The notes under the pieces were generated by a model. That model saw only the letters and a program-made list of their open reading frames with translations, searched no databases and was not told the origin of the DNA. DNA of 12,403 nt from Bryobacteraceae bacterium (GTDB lineage Bacteria; Acidobacteriota; Terriglobia; Bryobacterales; Bryobacteraceae), in contig JANXXV010000023.1 of the NCBI GenBank assembly GCA_025350445.1, positions 1-12,403 on the forward strand, given 5' to 3'. Position 1 is the first letter of the stretch. The number at the start of each line of letters is the position of its first letter. The position numbers were made by a program, and so were the translations under genes. Positions 1 to 6,822 of the stretch are shown piece by piece.

Positions 1-1514
1 GCCCCGGTTTCCCCTATCAAGTCCGCCCCGGCGGCAAGGCGCTCATCATAGGACCCGGCGGCGGCTGGGACGTAGCCCGCGCCCTAGCCTCCGGCAGCAA
101 AGACATCACCGGCGTGGAAATCAACCCCATCATCGCTACCACCATCATGCGGAAGCAATTTCCGCAGTACAGCCGCGGGCTTTACAGCCGTCCGGAAGTC
201 CGCAGTGTGGAAGAAGACGGCCGCAGCTTCGTGCGCCGCAGTCCCGAAAAATATCAGGTCCTCCAAGCTACGCTTGTGGACACATGGGCATCTACGGCCG
301 CCGGAGCCTTCGCGCTATCGGAGAACAATCTCTACACCACCGACGCCTTTTACGATTACCTCAGCCACCTCACGCCCGACGGCATTCTAGCTTTTACCCG
401 GTGGGGCTTCGATCCTCCGCGCGAATCGCTCCGTCTGCTCTCGCTCGCCAAGAACGCTCTTAATCGTCTGGGCGAATCCGATCACAGCAAGCACGTGATG
501 GTGGTCCGGGAAGGCGGCGCAAAGGAGCTGGCCGGATGGGGCGCGCGCGACACGGTGCTGGTTTCCAGAAAGCCATTCACGCCGCAGGATATGGACCGCG
601 CCCGCGCCGCCATCCGCGAATCGCACATGCAGGCCGTCTATCTGCCCGATGAAAACATCCCAAACCCCTTCACCGAACTGATGCACTCCGCCGATCCTGA
701 AGCCTTCTACCGGAGCTATCAATACGACATCTCGCCAGTGAATGACGACCGCCCCTTCTTCTTCTACAGCGTCCAGCCGCGCGACCTCTGGAACTTTATC
801 ACCACCACGCAGAACGCCAGCGCCGATTACAAAATCAATCGCGCCGTGCCGTTGTTGTTCGGCCTGATGGGCGTCAGCGTCGCCGCCACCGCACTCATCC
901 TCTTGCTTCCACCGCTGGTCCTCGGCAGCCGTCTCCCGAGGGAAAAGGGCGTCCTCCGTTTCCTTTGGTATTTCGTCTTCATCGGCACCGGATACATTCT
1001 CATCCAGGTAGCCCTCATCCAGAAATTCGTACTGCTACTCGGCCATCCCACCTACGCCCTCACGGTCATCATCTTTTCCATGCTCGTCTCCAGCGGCATG
1101 GGAAGTTTCATGAGCCGCAAAATTCTAAAAGGCTCTGACCAGCGCCTGGTTTGGGCATTGCTCGCTGTAACTCTCTTAGTCACCCTCTTGGCCTTCGTCG
1201 CGCCAATCGTTAGCGAGGCAGGCATCGCCTGGCCGCTCTGGGCGAAATTCATTGTCACCGCACTTCTCATCGCCCCCGCGGGTTTCGCCATGGGAATGCC
1301 ATTTCCCACCGGCCTTACGCGCCTCGAACGCCGCCACAAACCCTCCGTCCGTTGGGCCTGGGCCCTCAACGCCGCCTCCAGCGTCCTCGGTTCGGCCAGC
1401 GCCATCTTCCTCGCCATCTATCTCGGGCTCCGCGAAACCCTGCTGATCGGAGGATGCATGTATCTGCTCGCTCTGATAGTAATCAAACTCACACGGCAGG
1501 AAGAGTCTTACTGA
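1..1514 (+). CDS. Spermidine-synthase-like protein with multi-pass membrane C-terminus (5' end missing)
   Basis: The reading frame is open from base 3, so the gene begins left of the window; 503 residues are visible, ending at TGA 1512-1514. Near the start lies a Rossmann-fold S-adenosylmethionine-type binding loop, ALIIGPGGGWD (visible residues 13-23), followed by the acidic strand end GVEINP (residues 37-42). Further on are LVDTWAST, PDGILAFTRW and VNDDRPFFFY, which are recognisable motifs of the spermidine synthase-like family. From about residue 280 the protein becomes strongly hydrophobic, with roughly six or seven membrane segments (about 281-308, 319-349, 352-370, 382-403, 414-434, 453-497). 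The segment around LLGHPTYALTVIIFSMLVSSG is typical of the bacterial proteins in which a spermidine-synthase-like domain is fused to a transporter-like membrane domain. Substrate and activity are unknown; true polyamine synthesis is not established for this fusion type. It precedes the OmpA-type gene on the same strand by 124 bp. Confidence 0.85.
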   Translation, partial: PGFPYQVRPGGKALIIGPGGGWDVARALASGSKDITGVEINPIIATTIMRKQFPQYSRGLYSRPEVRSVEEDGRSFVRRSPEKYQVLQATLVDTWASTAAGAFALSENNLYTTDAFYDYLSHLTPDGILAFTRWGFDPPRESLRLLSLAKNALNRLGESDHSKHVMVVREGGAKELAGWGARDTVLVSRKPFTPQDMDRARAAIRESHMQAVYLPDENIPNPFTELMHSADPEAFYRSYQYDISPVNDDRPFFFYSVQPRDLWNFITTTQNASADYKINRAVPLLFGLMGVSVAATALILLLPPLVLGSRLPREKGVLRFLWYFVFIGTGYILIQVALIQKFVLLLGHPTYALTVIIFSMLVSSGMGSFMSRKILKGSDQRLVWALLAVTLLVTLLAFVAPIVSEAGIAWPLWAKFIVTALLIAPAGFAMGMPFPTGLTRLERRHKPSVRWAWALNAASSVLGSASAIFLAIYLGLRETLLIGGCMYLLALIVIKLTRQEESY

Positions 1515-1625
1515 CGCCGCGTATTTTTTGCGCAGTAACATCAGCCTGCCAAGGGTCTATTTCGTCTAATCGATTGATCTTTCGTGCTGGACGCCTTTGG
1601 CATGTCAGTTGCTCTCTTACTGGAT

Positions 1626-1632
1626 GGAGGGG
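1626..1632 (+). promoter_or_regulatory. Ribosome binding site of the OmpA-type gene
   Basis: GGAGGGG lies 6 nt before ATG 1639 and 9 nt before the second in-frame ATG at 1642. It decides the start: the frame is also open upstream from a TTG at 1597, but that codon has no such site and would put 14 residues in front of a clean signal peptide. Confidence 0.75.
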
Positions 1633-1638
1633 TTTGAC

Positions 1639-3402
1639 ATGATGAAGTTTTTCGCCATTCCCGCAATATCAGTAGCACTGTTGTCGGCGCAAGTGACGCC
1701 CAACCCAACGCAGTCGCAGACCGGATCGTCATCGAATCAGGTAGTCACGCTCGATAGACAACCGATTTACAGGATCACCGTAGTCTCCCGGACCGCCAAG
1801 GCTATCAACTACCGCCACCGCAGTGCATCCACTAAGGTCGACTTTGAAGGCACCGCGCTGCTACCGCGCGCCCACGGAGACGCGAAGGTTCAAAGCAAAC
1901 AGGGAACCATCGACGTGGAAGCGGTATTCCGCAATCTCGAGCCGGCCACCAAGTTTGGTTCGGAGTATCTCACCTATGTGATGTGGGCAATTTCGCCCGA
2001 AGGCCGCGCCGTGAACCTCGGCGAGGTGTTAATCAACGGCAACGGCACAAGCAGCAAGCTGAACGTATCTTCAGACCTGCAGGCTTTCGGCCTCATCGTA
2101 ACGGCGGAGCCATACTTCGCGGTTACGCAGCCGAGTGACGTGGTCGTCATGGAGAACATCGTCCGCGCGGACACCTTAGGCAAGGTGGAAGATATTGACG
2201 CCAAGTATGAACTGCTCCAACGCGGACAATACGTCTTCAATGTGGACAAGTCGAAAATCAAGCCGTATGATCTGTCTGACGCCAAGGTGCCCATCGAGCT
2301 GTATGAAGCGCGCAACGCGGTTCAGATTGCCCGTTGGACGGGCGCCGATAAGTACGCCACGGAGAGCTATCAGAAGGCCGTTGCCCTGCTCGCGCAGGCC
2401 GAAGACTACCAGGTTCGCAAGCAAAAAAAGCCCACGTCCATGATCGCCCGTGAAGCGGTCCAAACCTCGGAAGACGCCCGCGTCATCACGCTTCGCCGCA
2501 TCGATCAGGAAAAGCTCGATATGGAACGCCAGGCAGCGGCCGATCGTGAATCCAAAGCCAAGGCCGAAGCCGAAGCATCCGACCGCCAGCGCGTAGTGGC
2601 GGAAGAACAACAGAAGGCCGAGTCCGCCCGCCGGGCGATGGCTGAAGAACAACAACGTGCCGAATCCGCCCGTCGTGCCGAGGCCGAACTATCCGCAAAG
2701 AATTCGGCGCAACTGGCTAACCAGGCTAATGCGGAACGCGCTGCCGCTGAACTTGCCAAAGCGGACGCCGTGGCCGCCCAACAGCAAGCTGCTAGAGATC
2801 GCGCCGAGGCCGATGCTGCCCGTGCAGCCGCCGTTGCCCAACAGCAGATCGCCATGGCCGAAACCGACAAAGCGCGCCAGGCCGCTGCCGAATCCGACCG
2901 TATGCGCATCAAAGCCGAAGGCGATCGCGAAGCCCTCCGCAGCCAACTGCTGCAACAGTTCAACCTCATCCTCGAAACCCGTGACACCGCCCGCGGCCTC
3001 ATCGTCAACATGTCGGACGTGCTCTTCGATACCGGCAAGTACAACCTGCGCCCCGCGGCTCGCGAAAAGCTGGCTCGCATCTCCGGTATAGTCCTCTCGC
3101 ATCCGGGATTGAAACTGGAAGTCGAAGGCCACACCGACAGCGTCGGCAGCGAAGACTTCAACCAGAAGCTATCTGAACAGCGCGCCGCCTCTGTCCTCTC
3201 ATACCTGACCGGCAGCGGTATCCCTACAACCGCTGTCACCTCGAAAGGCTTCGGCAAAACCATGCCGGTCGCCTCGAACGACACGGCGGCAGGCCGTCAG
3301 CAAAACCGCCGCGTGGAACTAGTAGTTTCCGGTGAAGTGATCGGAACAAAGATCACCGAGCTCCGGGGAACTATAGTTCCGGCGAACACGCCCAAAAACT
3401 AG
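1639..3402 (+). CDS. Exported OmpA-family peptidoglycan-binding protein with long Ala/Glu coiled coil
   Basis: The 587-residue product starts MMKFFAIPAISVALLSAQ, a signal peptide with cleavage likely near residue 18-20. Residues about 30-200 form a conserved-looking globular part of unknown fold (YLTYVMWAISPEGRAVNLGEV). Residues about 290-440 are a highly charged Ala/Glu/Arg/Gln coiled coil that includes a 14-residue unit repeated in tandem. Residues about 450-568 are an OmpA C-terminal domain: VLFDTGKYNLRP, then GHTDSVGS and FNQKLSEQRAASV, ending QQNRRVELVVSG. Asp500 and Arg515 are spaced like the Asp/Arg pair that binds diaminopimelate in OmpA-type domains. The protein probably sits in the periplasm or outer membrane, tethering the envelope to peptidoglycan through the C-terminus with the coiled coil as spacer. 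There is no N-terminal beta-barrel, so it is not a porin. The alternative start is ATG 1642. A terminator follows at 3487. Confidence 0.88.
   Translation: MMKFFAIPAISVALLSAQVTPNPTQSQTGSSSNQVVTLDRQPIYRITVVSRTAKAINYRHRSASTKVDFEGTALLPRAHGDAKVQSKQGTIDVEAVFRNLEPATKFGSEYLTYVMWAISPEGRAVNLGEVLINGNGTSSKLNVSSDLQAFGLIVTAEPYFAVTQPSDVVVMENIVRADTLGKVEDIDAKYELLQRGQYVFNVDKSKIKPYDLSDAKVPIELYEARNAVQIARWTGADKYATESYQKAVALLAQAEDYQVRKQKKPTSMIAREAVQTSEDARVITLRRIDQEKLDMERQAAADRESKAKAEAEASDRQRVVAEEQQKAESARRAMAEEQQRAESARRAEAELSAKNSAQLANQANAERAAAELAKADAVAAQQQAARDRAEADAARAAAVAQQQIAMAETDKARQAAAESDRMRIKAEGDREALRSQLLQQFNLILETRDTARGLIVNMSDVLFDTGKYNLRPAAREKLARISGIVLSHPGLKLEVEGHTDSVGSEDFNQKLSEQRAASVLSYLTGSGIPTTAVTSKGFGKTMPVASNDTAAGRQQNRRVELVVSGEVIGTKITELRGTIVPANTPKN
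2599..2682 (+). repeat. In-frame tandem duplication inside the coiled coil (2 x 42 bp)
   Basis: Two adjacent 42-nt units (2599-2640, 2641-2682) encode AEEQQKAESARRAM and AEEQQRAESARRAE, identical at 12 of 14 residues but differing at 11 of 42 bases, mostly silent or conservative. The duplication is therefore not recent or is held by selection on the protein. The unit length of 14 residues equals two heptads, so it keeps coiled-coil register. Confidence 0.8.
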
Positions 3403-3486
3403 GCAACCCAACTATCCTGGAGGCTGTACCCAAAACGGGCCGGTCTCCATTTTCTTCTACGGAACCCGCGTAAAACGGACTCGCTT

Positions 3487-3517
3487 CCGGCGGCCAGGTC
3501 CGCCGGGTTTCTCTTTC
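3487..3517 (+). terminator. Rho-independent terminator of the OmpA-type gene
   Basis: A perfect 7-bp GC stem, CCGGCGG (3487-3493) and CCGCCGG (3500-3506), with a 6-nt loop is followed on the plus strand by the T-rich tail GTTTCTCTTT. It lies in the 147-bp gap between the convergent OmpA-type gene (ends 3402) and GH88 gene (ends 3550). The minus-strand side of the stem lacks a T tract, so it should act mainly for plus-strand transcription. Confidence 0.7.
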
Positions 3518-3549
3518 GATCGGCGCCGCCCGAATCGGCCTTTGCGCTT

Positions 3550-4683
3550 CTACGGAGCCATTTGCCGCAGCACAGACTCCAGCGCTTCCACAAAAAAGTA
3601 CTCTCCCCACATCACAGACTCATCCACTCCCAGATCTTTGTGGATATGATAAACTCCGCCGCGCAAAATCCCTTCCCATCCCTTCACACCGCTCCCCAGA
3701 TGCGATTCACATAAGCTCCGTAAAATCCGCACCGCGGTAGTCCAGTAAAGGTGCCCCTTCAACGGATCCGTAATCAACCGGCACAACCGCAGCAATCCCG
3801 AAGCCGTAATAGCCGCCGCCGACGTATCCACTTGCTTCCGGCTTTCGGCCGGCGCGTTGAAGTCCCAAGGCGCAACGCCATCGGCCGGTGAATGCGTAAT
3901 GTAATAATCCGCGCAGGCCTCCGCCGTTTCCAGGAACCGCGGATCGCGGCTGTACTCATAGCAGGTACTGAACCCATACAAGCTCCAAGCCAACCCGCGC
4001 GACCAGCAAGAATCGCCCCTATACCCCTGTTGCGTGGTCTGCCGCAAAAACTCGCCGCTCTCCAAATCGAAAATACCTTCGTGCGCCGTGGATCCATCGC
4101 CGCGAACCAGCACCCGCCGCGTGGTCAACGCATGACGCAGCGCCACATCCCGCAGCATTCGGTCGCCGGTTTCCCGCGCCGCATAGAATATGATCCCCAC
4201 GTTCATCATGATGTCGATGAACAGCGAATCCTCCGCCACGAAAGATCGCAGATATTGGCCCTTCTCCTTGAACCGCATCGCCAGCGTCTGCCCGGCCTGC
4301 ACCAGAACATCGTTCAATTCCTGGTTCTTCGTCATCTGAAACCAGCGGTAGTATGTGGAGAAAAAGATGAAACCCAGGTCGTGAACCTCGCGGTCCATCT
4401 TGCGCGGCTCCAGCGGCATAGTGTAGGCAATCGCCTGGTCCATCCACCAATCCGCATCCGGGCTCCCCGGCCCCAACTGCCGGTGGAATAGCCACATCAT
4501 CCCAGGTAGAAAACCGTCGCACCAATGCGTCCACGATGCACCTTCGTGCTTCCACTTGCCGTTCTTCGTGTACATCGGATAAAAACCGGGGTGCTCAGCG
4601 ATCAGGCTTCGCACCTGTTTCTGCGCGAAGTGGAAGGAATCTTCAAACAACTGCCGGTCCGTCGAGAGCTCGAATTGAATCAC
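3550..4683 (-). CDS. Glycoside hydrolase family 88 (unsaturated glucuronyl hydrolase)
   Basis: The 377-residue product matches the usual length and sequence of GH88 enzymes, which remove the 4,5-unsaturated uronic acid left at the non-reducing end of oligosaccharides after polysaccharide lyase cleavage. They work by hydrating the double bond. Family landmarks are [14 protein letters not shown] (51-64), [10 protein letters not shown] (98-107) with the candidate acid Asp102, [10 protein letters not shown] (152-161) with Asp157, the signature [20 protein letters not shown] (220-239), APWDFNAP (271-278) and [13 protein letters not shown] (286-298). Asp102 and Asp157 would correspond to the two catalytic/substrate Asp residues of Bacillus UGL. 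No signal peptide is seen, so it is cytoplasmic and needs imported oligosaccharides; no lyase or transporter gene is in view. The start is GTG 4683, preceded by GAGGAAA that lies within the last codons of the upstream gene, whose stop is 3 nt before this GTG. Translational coupling is likely. The exact substrate cannot be read from sequence. Confidence 0.9.
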   Translation of the reverse strand: MIQFELSTDRQLFEDSFHFAQKQVRSLIAEHPGFYPMYTKNGKWKHEGASWTHWCDGFLPGMMWLFHRQLGPGSPDADWWMDQAIAYTMPLEPRKMDREVHDLGFIFFSTYYRWFQMTKNQELNDVLVQAGQTLAMRFKEKGQYLRSFVAEDSLFIDIMMNVGIIFYAARETGDRMLRDVALRHALTTRRVLVRGDGSTAHEGIFDLESGEFLRQTTQQGYRGDSCWSRGLAWSLYGFSTCYEYSRDPRFLETAEACADYYITHSPADGVAPWDFNAPAESRKQVDTSAAAITASGLLRLCRLITDPLKGHLYWTTAVRILRSLCESHLGSGVKGWEGILRGGVYHIHKDLGVDESVMWGEYFFVEALESVLRQMAP

Positions 4684-4686
4684 TGT

Positions 4687-5973
4687 CTATTTTTCCTCGG
4701 ATGGGGACTGGGTACGCCAAAACATCAACAGGCCGCGCGCCAGTTTGAAATTATCCCCACCTACAAAGAATACGCTGCCCGGAAGGTCGAGTTTCGGGAC
4801 CCCAAGCCCGGCGTTCATACGCACGTTGGACCCGAATCGCGTGGTGCCCGGTCCGGAGATAGCGCCTCCCGCGGCCACAATCTGATCCAACTCCATGTGG
4901 ATAGCCCCCTTCGCGCCGGGAAACTCAACCTCGAAAAACTCAAGCCCAACGATGTGGTATGCGCTACGCGGCCCATTCTCACGGCGAAGCGCGGTAATTC
5001 TGCCGTGCAGCAGCGCGCCCTTCGGCGCAATCACTTCACCGTTCTTCTTCACCGCTTTCCGCAACAAGCCCGTCACCGGATCACCCGTTGCGGAGGTTTC
5101 CGATGCAATCGGCGTCTCCAGCGAAACCTCCAGCAGCAACCCGTCCGGCACTGCAATCGTCCTGGGCGCAACCGCCGGCCTTCCGGCATCCGGAGCCGGG
5201 TCTGAAAACACCAGCACCGATTCCCCGGTGTACTGCCGGCAGCCCGTAAACCGTGTCACATTCACGCTCTCCGAATTACCCTCGTCCATCATCTTCAGTT
5301 CGGCCGACTGCGGCAGCAGAAAATTCTGTCCTCCGATATCGGCCCGCATATAGTCCACCGAATCCATCGCCCGCGCCAGGTGAAGTTCCGGCGGAATGTT
5401 ATCGGCTTCCACTTCCAGCCGCAGCAAATCCAATGTTTCCGGATTCGCCCAAATGGACCCGTGATAACCCACAATCGCCTCCCGCGACCCCACCCGCAGC
5501 GTATAGCCGCTCAACAGCTTCGGCACTTCGTAGTCCCACTGCAGCGCCGTCCGGTTGTTCTTTGTCACCTCGCCCACGTAGCTAATCCGCGCGCTCCGCG
5601 ACTGGAAAATACTCTTCGCATGAAGCGCAAACGTGCCGTTCCCAATGGCGCCGCCCGAAACAATCCGACTGATCTCTTTGTCTTCGAAGTTGCCCGCCCC
5701 GGGCCAGGAGAAAAGTTCCTTGCCATTCACCAGCGCCACTTCGAGCCGGACCATGTCTACCAGCTCATACCTCCGGGACGGCGCGCGCCGCACCTTGCGC
5801 TCGATGGTCTGCAGGCAGGTATAGTTCGGCAGGCGCGACAGATTCACAATCATCTTGCTGCGCACCTGACCATACAAGGCGTCGCCCGCCGGCACCCGTG
5901 TGGACACGGTGTCAGCGCCCGCGTTCAGCGAGGCACACAGCACCCAAACCACGGGATACAGGCGCTTGCTCAT
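4687..5973 (-). CDS. Secreted protein of unknown function, 'PNYTCLQTIER' acidobacterial type
   Basis: I do not recognise a characterised function. The 428-residue product begins MSKRLYPVVWVLCASLNAGA, a likely signal peptide cut after residue 20; the Cys at 13 lacks a small residue before it, so this is not a convincing lipobox. The mature N-terminus carries LPNYTCLQTIER (48-59), a motif I associate with conserved acidobacterial exported proteins; Cys53 may pair with Cys245 (RFTGCRQY). The middle is beta-rich. Residues about 277-360 (LLLEVSLETPIASETSATGD, then EVIAPKGALLHGRITAL) resemble the small beta-barrel pattern 'threshold value plus IPKGaxLxGxV' seen in TrbI/VirB10-like and other envelope proteins; that similarity is weak and only suggestive. 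It is the first gene of the pair with GH88, so a role in an envelope or carbohydrate-linked process is possible but unproven. The start codon is 20 bp from that of the divergent CDGSH gene. Confidence 0.75.
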   Translation of the reverse strand: MSKRLYPVVWVLCASLNAGADTVSTRVPAGDALYGQVRSKMIVNLSRLPNYTCLQTIERKVRRAPSRRYELVDMVRLEVALVNGKELFSWPGAGNFEDKEISRIVSGGAIGNGTFALHAKSIFQSRSARISYVGEVTKNNRTALQWDYEVPKLLSGYTLRVGSREAIVGYHGSIWANPETLDLLRLEVEADNIPPELHLARAMDSVDYMRADIGGQNFLLPQSAELKMMDEGNSESVNVTRFTGCRQYTGESVLVFSDPAPDAGRPAVAPRTIAVPDGLLLEVSLETPIASETSATGDPVTGLLRKAVKKNGEVIAPKGALLHGRITALRRENGPRSAYHIVGLEFFEVEFPGAKGAIHMELDQIVAAGGAISGPGTTRFGSNVRMNAGLGVPKLDLPGSVFFVGGDNFKLARGLLMFWRTQSPSEEK

Positions 5974-5993
5974 TTAAGTCTTATTATAGGAGG
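5974..5993. promoter_or_regulatory. Minimal divergent promoter region with overlapping -10 hexamers
   Basis: Only 20 bp separate the two divergent ATG codons (5973 minus, 5994 plus). On the minus strand a perfect TATAAT occupies 5988-5983, which would place transcription start at about 5976, leaving a leader of 2-3 nt. On the plus strand TATTAT (5982-5987) is 6 nt from ATG 5994, which would start the transcript at the A of ATG. No good -35 element is visible for either. An AGGAGG (5988-5993) abuts the plus-strand ATG with zero spacing, too close to serve as a normal ribosome binding site for that codon. Confidence 0.5.
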
Positions 5994-6227
5994 ATGTCAG
6001 CAACGAAAGTTACCATCCTGAAGAACGGCCCCATCCGTATTGAGGGCGACTTCGAAATCACCGATCCAGACGGAGCAACCTTTGGCTTAGCCGGCCGCAC
6101 AGTCATCTCTCTGTGCCGCTGCGGGCTTGCCGAAAACAAACCATTTTGCGACGGCACCCACGGCCGCAACGGCTTCTCTTCAGAATGCAAAGCCCGCGAT
6201 CTGCCGCCGCCAAAGCCCAAGCTCTAA
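5994..6227 (+). CDS. CDGSH-type iron-sulfur protein
   Basis: A 77-residue product with one CDGSH domain, CRCGLAENKPFCDGTH (residues 41-56), giving the 3Cys-1His [2Fe-2S] ligand set Cys41, Cys43, Cys52, His56. The usual Ser/Thr at the sixth motif position is Ala here (Ala46), a mild deviation. The N-terminal part, KNGPIRIEGDFEITDPDGATF, is the stretch normally found before the cluster in small bacterial members and supports the start at ATG 5994. The frame remains open upstream to an ATG at 5898, but that would run 76 nt into the divergent gene and would add non-family residues. There is no signal or membrane segment, so it is cytoplasmic; the role is likely electron transfer or cluster handling, with the partner unknown. 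A hairpin repeat begins just after its stop. Confidence 0.88.
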   Translation: MSATKVTILKNGPIRIEGDFEITDPDGATFGLAGRTVISLCRCGLAENKPFCDGTHGRNGFSSECKARDLPPPKPKL

Positions 6228-6232
6228 GGCCC

Positions 6233-6268
6233 AGTGGGCCCCAGGACGGCGGACGCCCTCGTCCGCGC
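6233..6268. repeat. GC-rich double-hairpin repeat, copy 1 (divergent)
   Basis: This copy keeps the core CCCCAGGAC followed by the second stem-loop GCGGACG-CCCT-CGTCCGC (6249-6266, 7 bp, loop CCCT). The first stem-loop of the other copies is degenerate here; instead GGCCC-AGT-GGGCC (6228-6240) can pair right after the CDGSH stop codon. It shares loop and stem sequence with copies at 9893 and 11369. Confidence 0.7.
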
Positions 6269-6558
6269 GCGACCCCCTGGCCGCGCTTCTACCCCAACCC
6301 CAACCCGTCCGCCACCCGCTCAGCCGTAAACGGGGGGCCACGCCGTTGATCGTCTTCCACCGCAACCGCCCGGCCAAATCGTTCTTGGCATTGTGTCATC
6401 TGGAGCGCCCTTGCGATTCCGGCAGCTCCGTGCCACCGGAACTCTCAGGGTCGATACCCGGAAAGTGCCCGCCAGTTCGGCTCATCTACACGCACACGGC
6501 CCGAACTACTTTCCTTCACCTGATTGTTCCATTGCGAGATATTCAAAGATGCCGGACA

Positions 6559-6649
6559 AATCGACGGAACGGCGATCTGCCTCCCACTCCGGTTATAAGG
6601 ATTGATACCGCAGCCAGTCGGCGATCGCTTTAATCCCCATACTTCTCCC
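6559..6649 (-). pseudogene. Possible decayed serine-recombinase fragment
   Basis: Read on the minus strand, 6649-6602 gives GRSMGIKAIADWLRYQ. After a shift of one base the neighbouring frame (6594-6559) gives NRSGRQIAVPSI. Joined, these resemble the linker after the catalytic domain of large serine recombinases ('GxSxxxIAxxLNxxGxxTRxGxxWxxxxI'). A further run in the second frame, WNNQVKESSSGRVRVDEPNW, could be the stretch that follows it, before a stop. The catalytic N-terminus and Cys motif region are absent and at least one frameshift and several stops intervene, so nothing functional remains. The match is to a short, low-information motif and may be chance. Confidence 0.3.
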
Positions 6650-6822
6650 TAACCCGGCACCGCGCCCGCACGCTCCCGGTCCCGCAACACCTGCACGCCG
6701 TCGACAAACAAGGGATCTTTTTCGTGGCAAACTACACCGGAACTTCGCGTGATCCCGATGGGTCGAACAGCACCAGAGCTGCCGGCACGCCCGTTTTCAC
6801 CGCAAGCGACGCCGCCGCAAGC

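Larger units (their letters stand above)
6228..6822. other. 595-bp stretch without an intact gene; decayed coding traces
   Basis: No frame here has a convincing start, ribosome binding site and intact family match. The left edge holds copy 1 of the hairpin repeat (6233-6268). The minus strand gives short protein-like runs that change frame and are cut by stops, including a possible recombinase fragment at 6559-6649. Next to the protease stop codon is the run VKTGVPAALVLFDPSGSREV, also interrupted by a stop. A plus-strand frame open from 6634 to 7191 also translates smoothly but mostly lies opposite the protease gene and matches nothing I know. I read the stretch as a graveyard of gene remnants. 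Confidence 0.5.

Noticed and set aside
1597..1638. Upstream TTG start for the OmpA-type gene
   Set aside because: It has no ribosome binding site and would place 14 extra residues before a clean signal peptide; GGAGGGG points to ATG 1639/1642.
2505..3284. 259-residue minus-strand open frame opposite the OmpA-type gene
   Set aside because: It is the Ser/Ala/Arg-rich antisense translation of the coiled coil and has no family match or own ribosome binding site.
4525..5205. 226-residue plus-strand open frame opposite the GH88 and unknown-protein genes
   Set aside because: It is an antisense shadow across two real genes and their junction; the composition is that of a GC-rich mirror frame.
6228..6240. 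GGCCC-AGT-GGGCC hairpin as terminator of the CDGSH gene
   Set aside because: The stem is good but no T tract follows, and it merges with the repeat copy, so it is not called as an intrinsic terminator.
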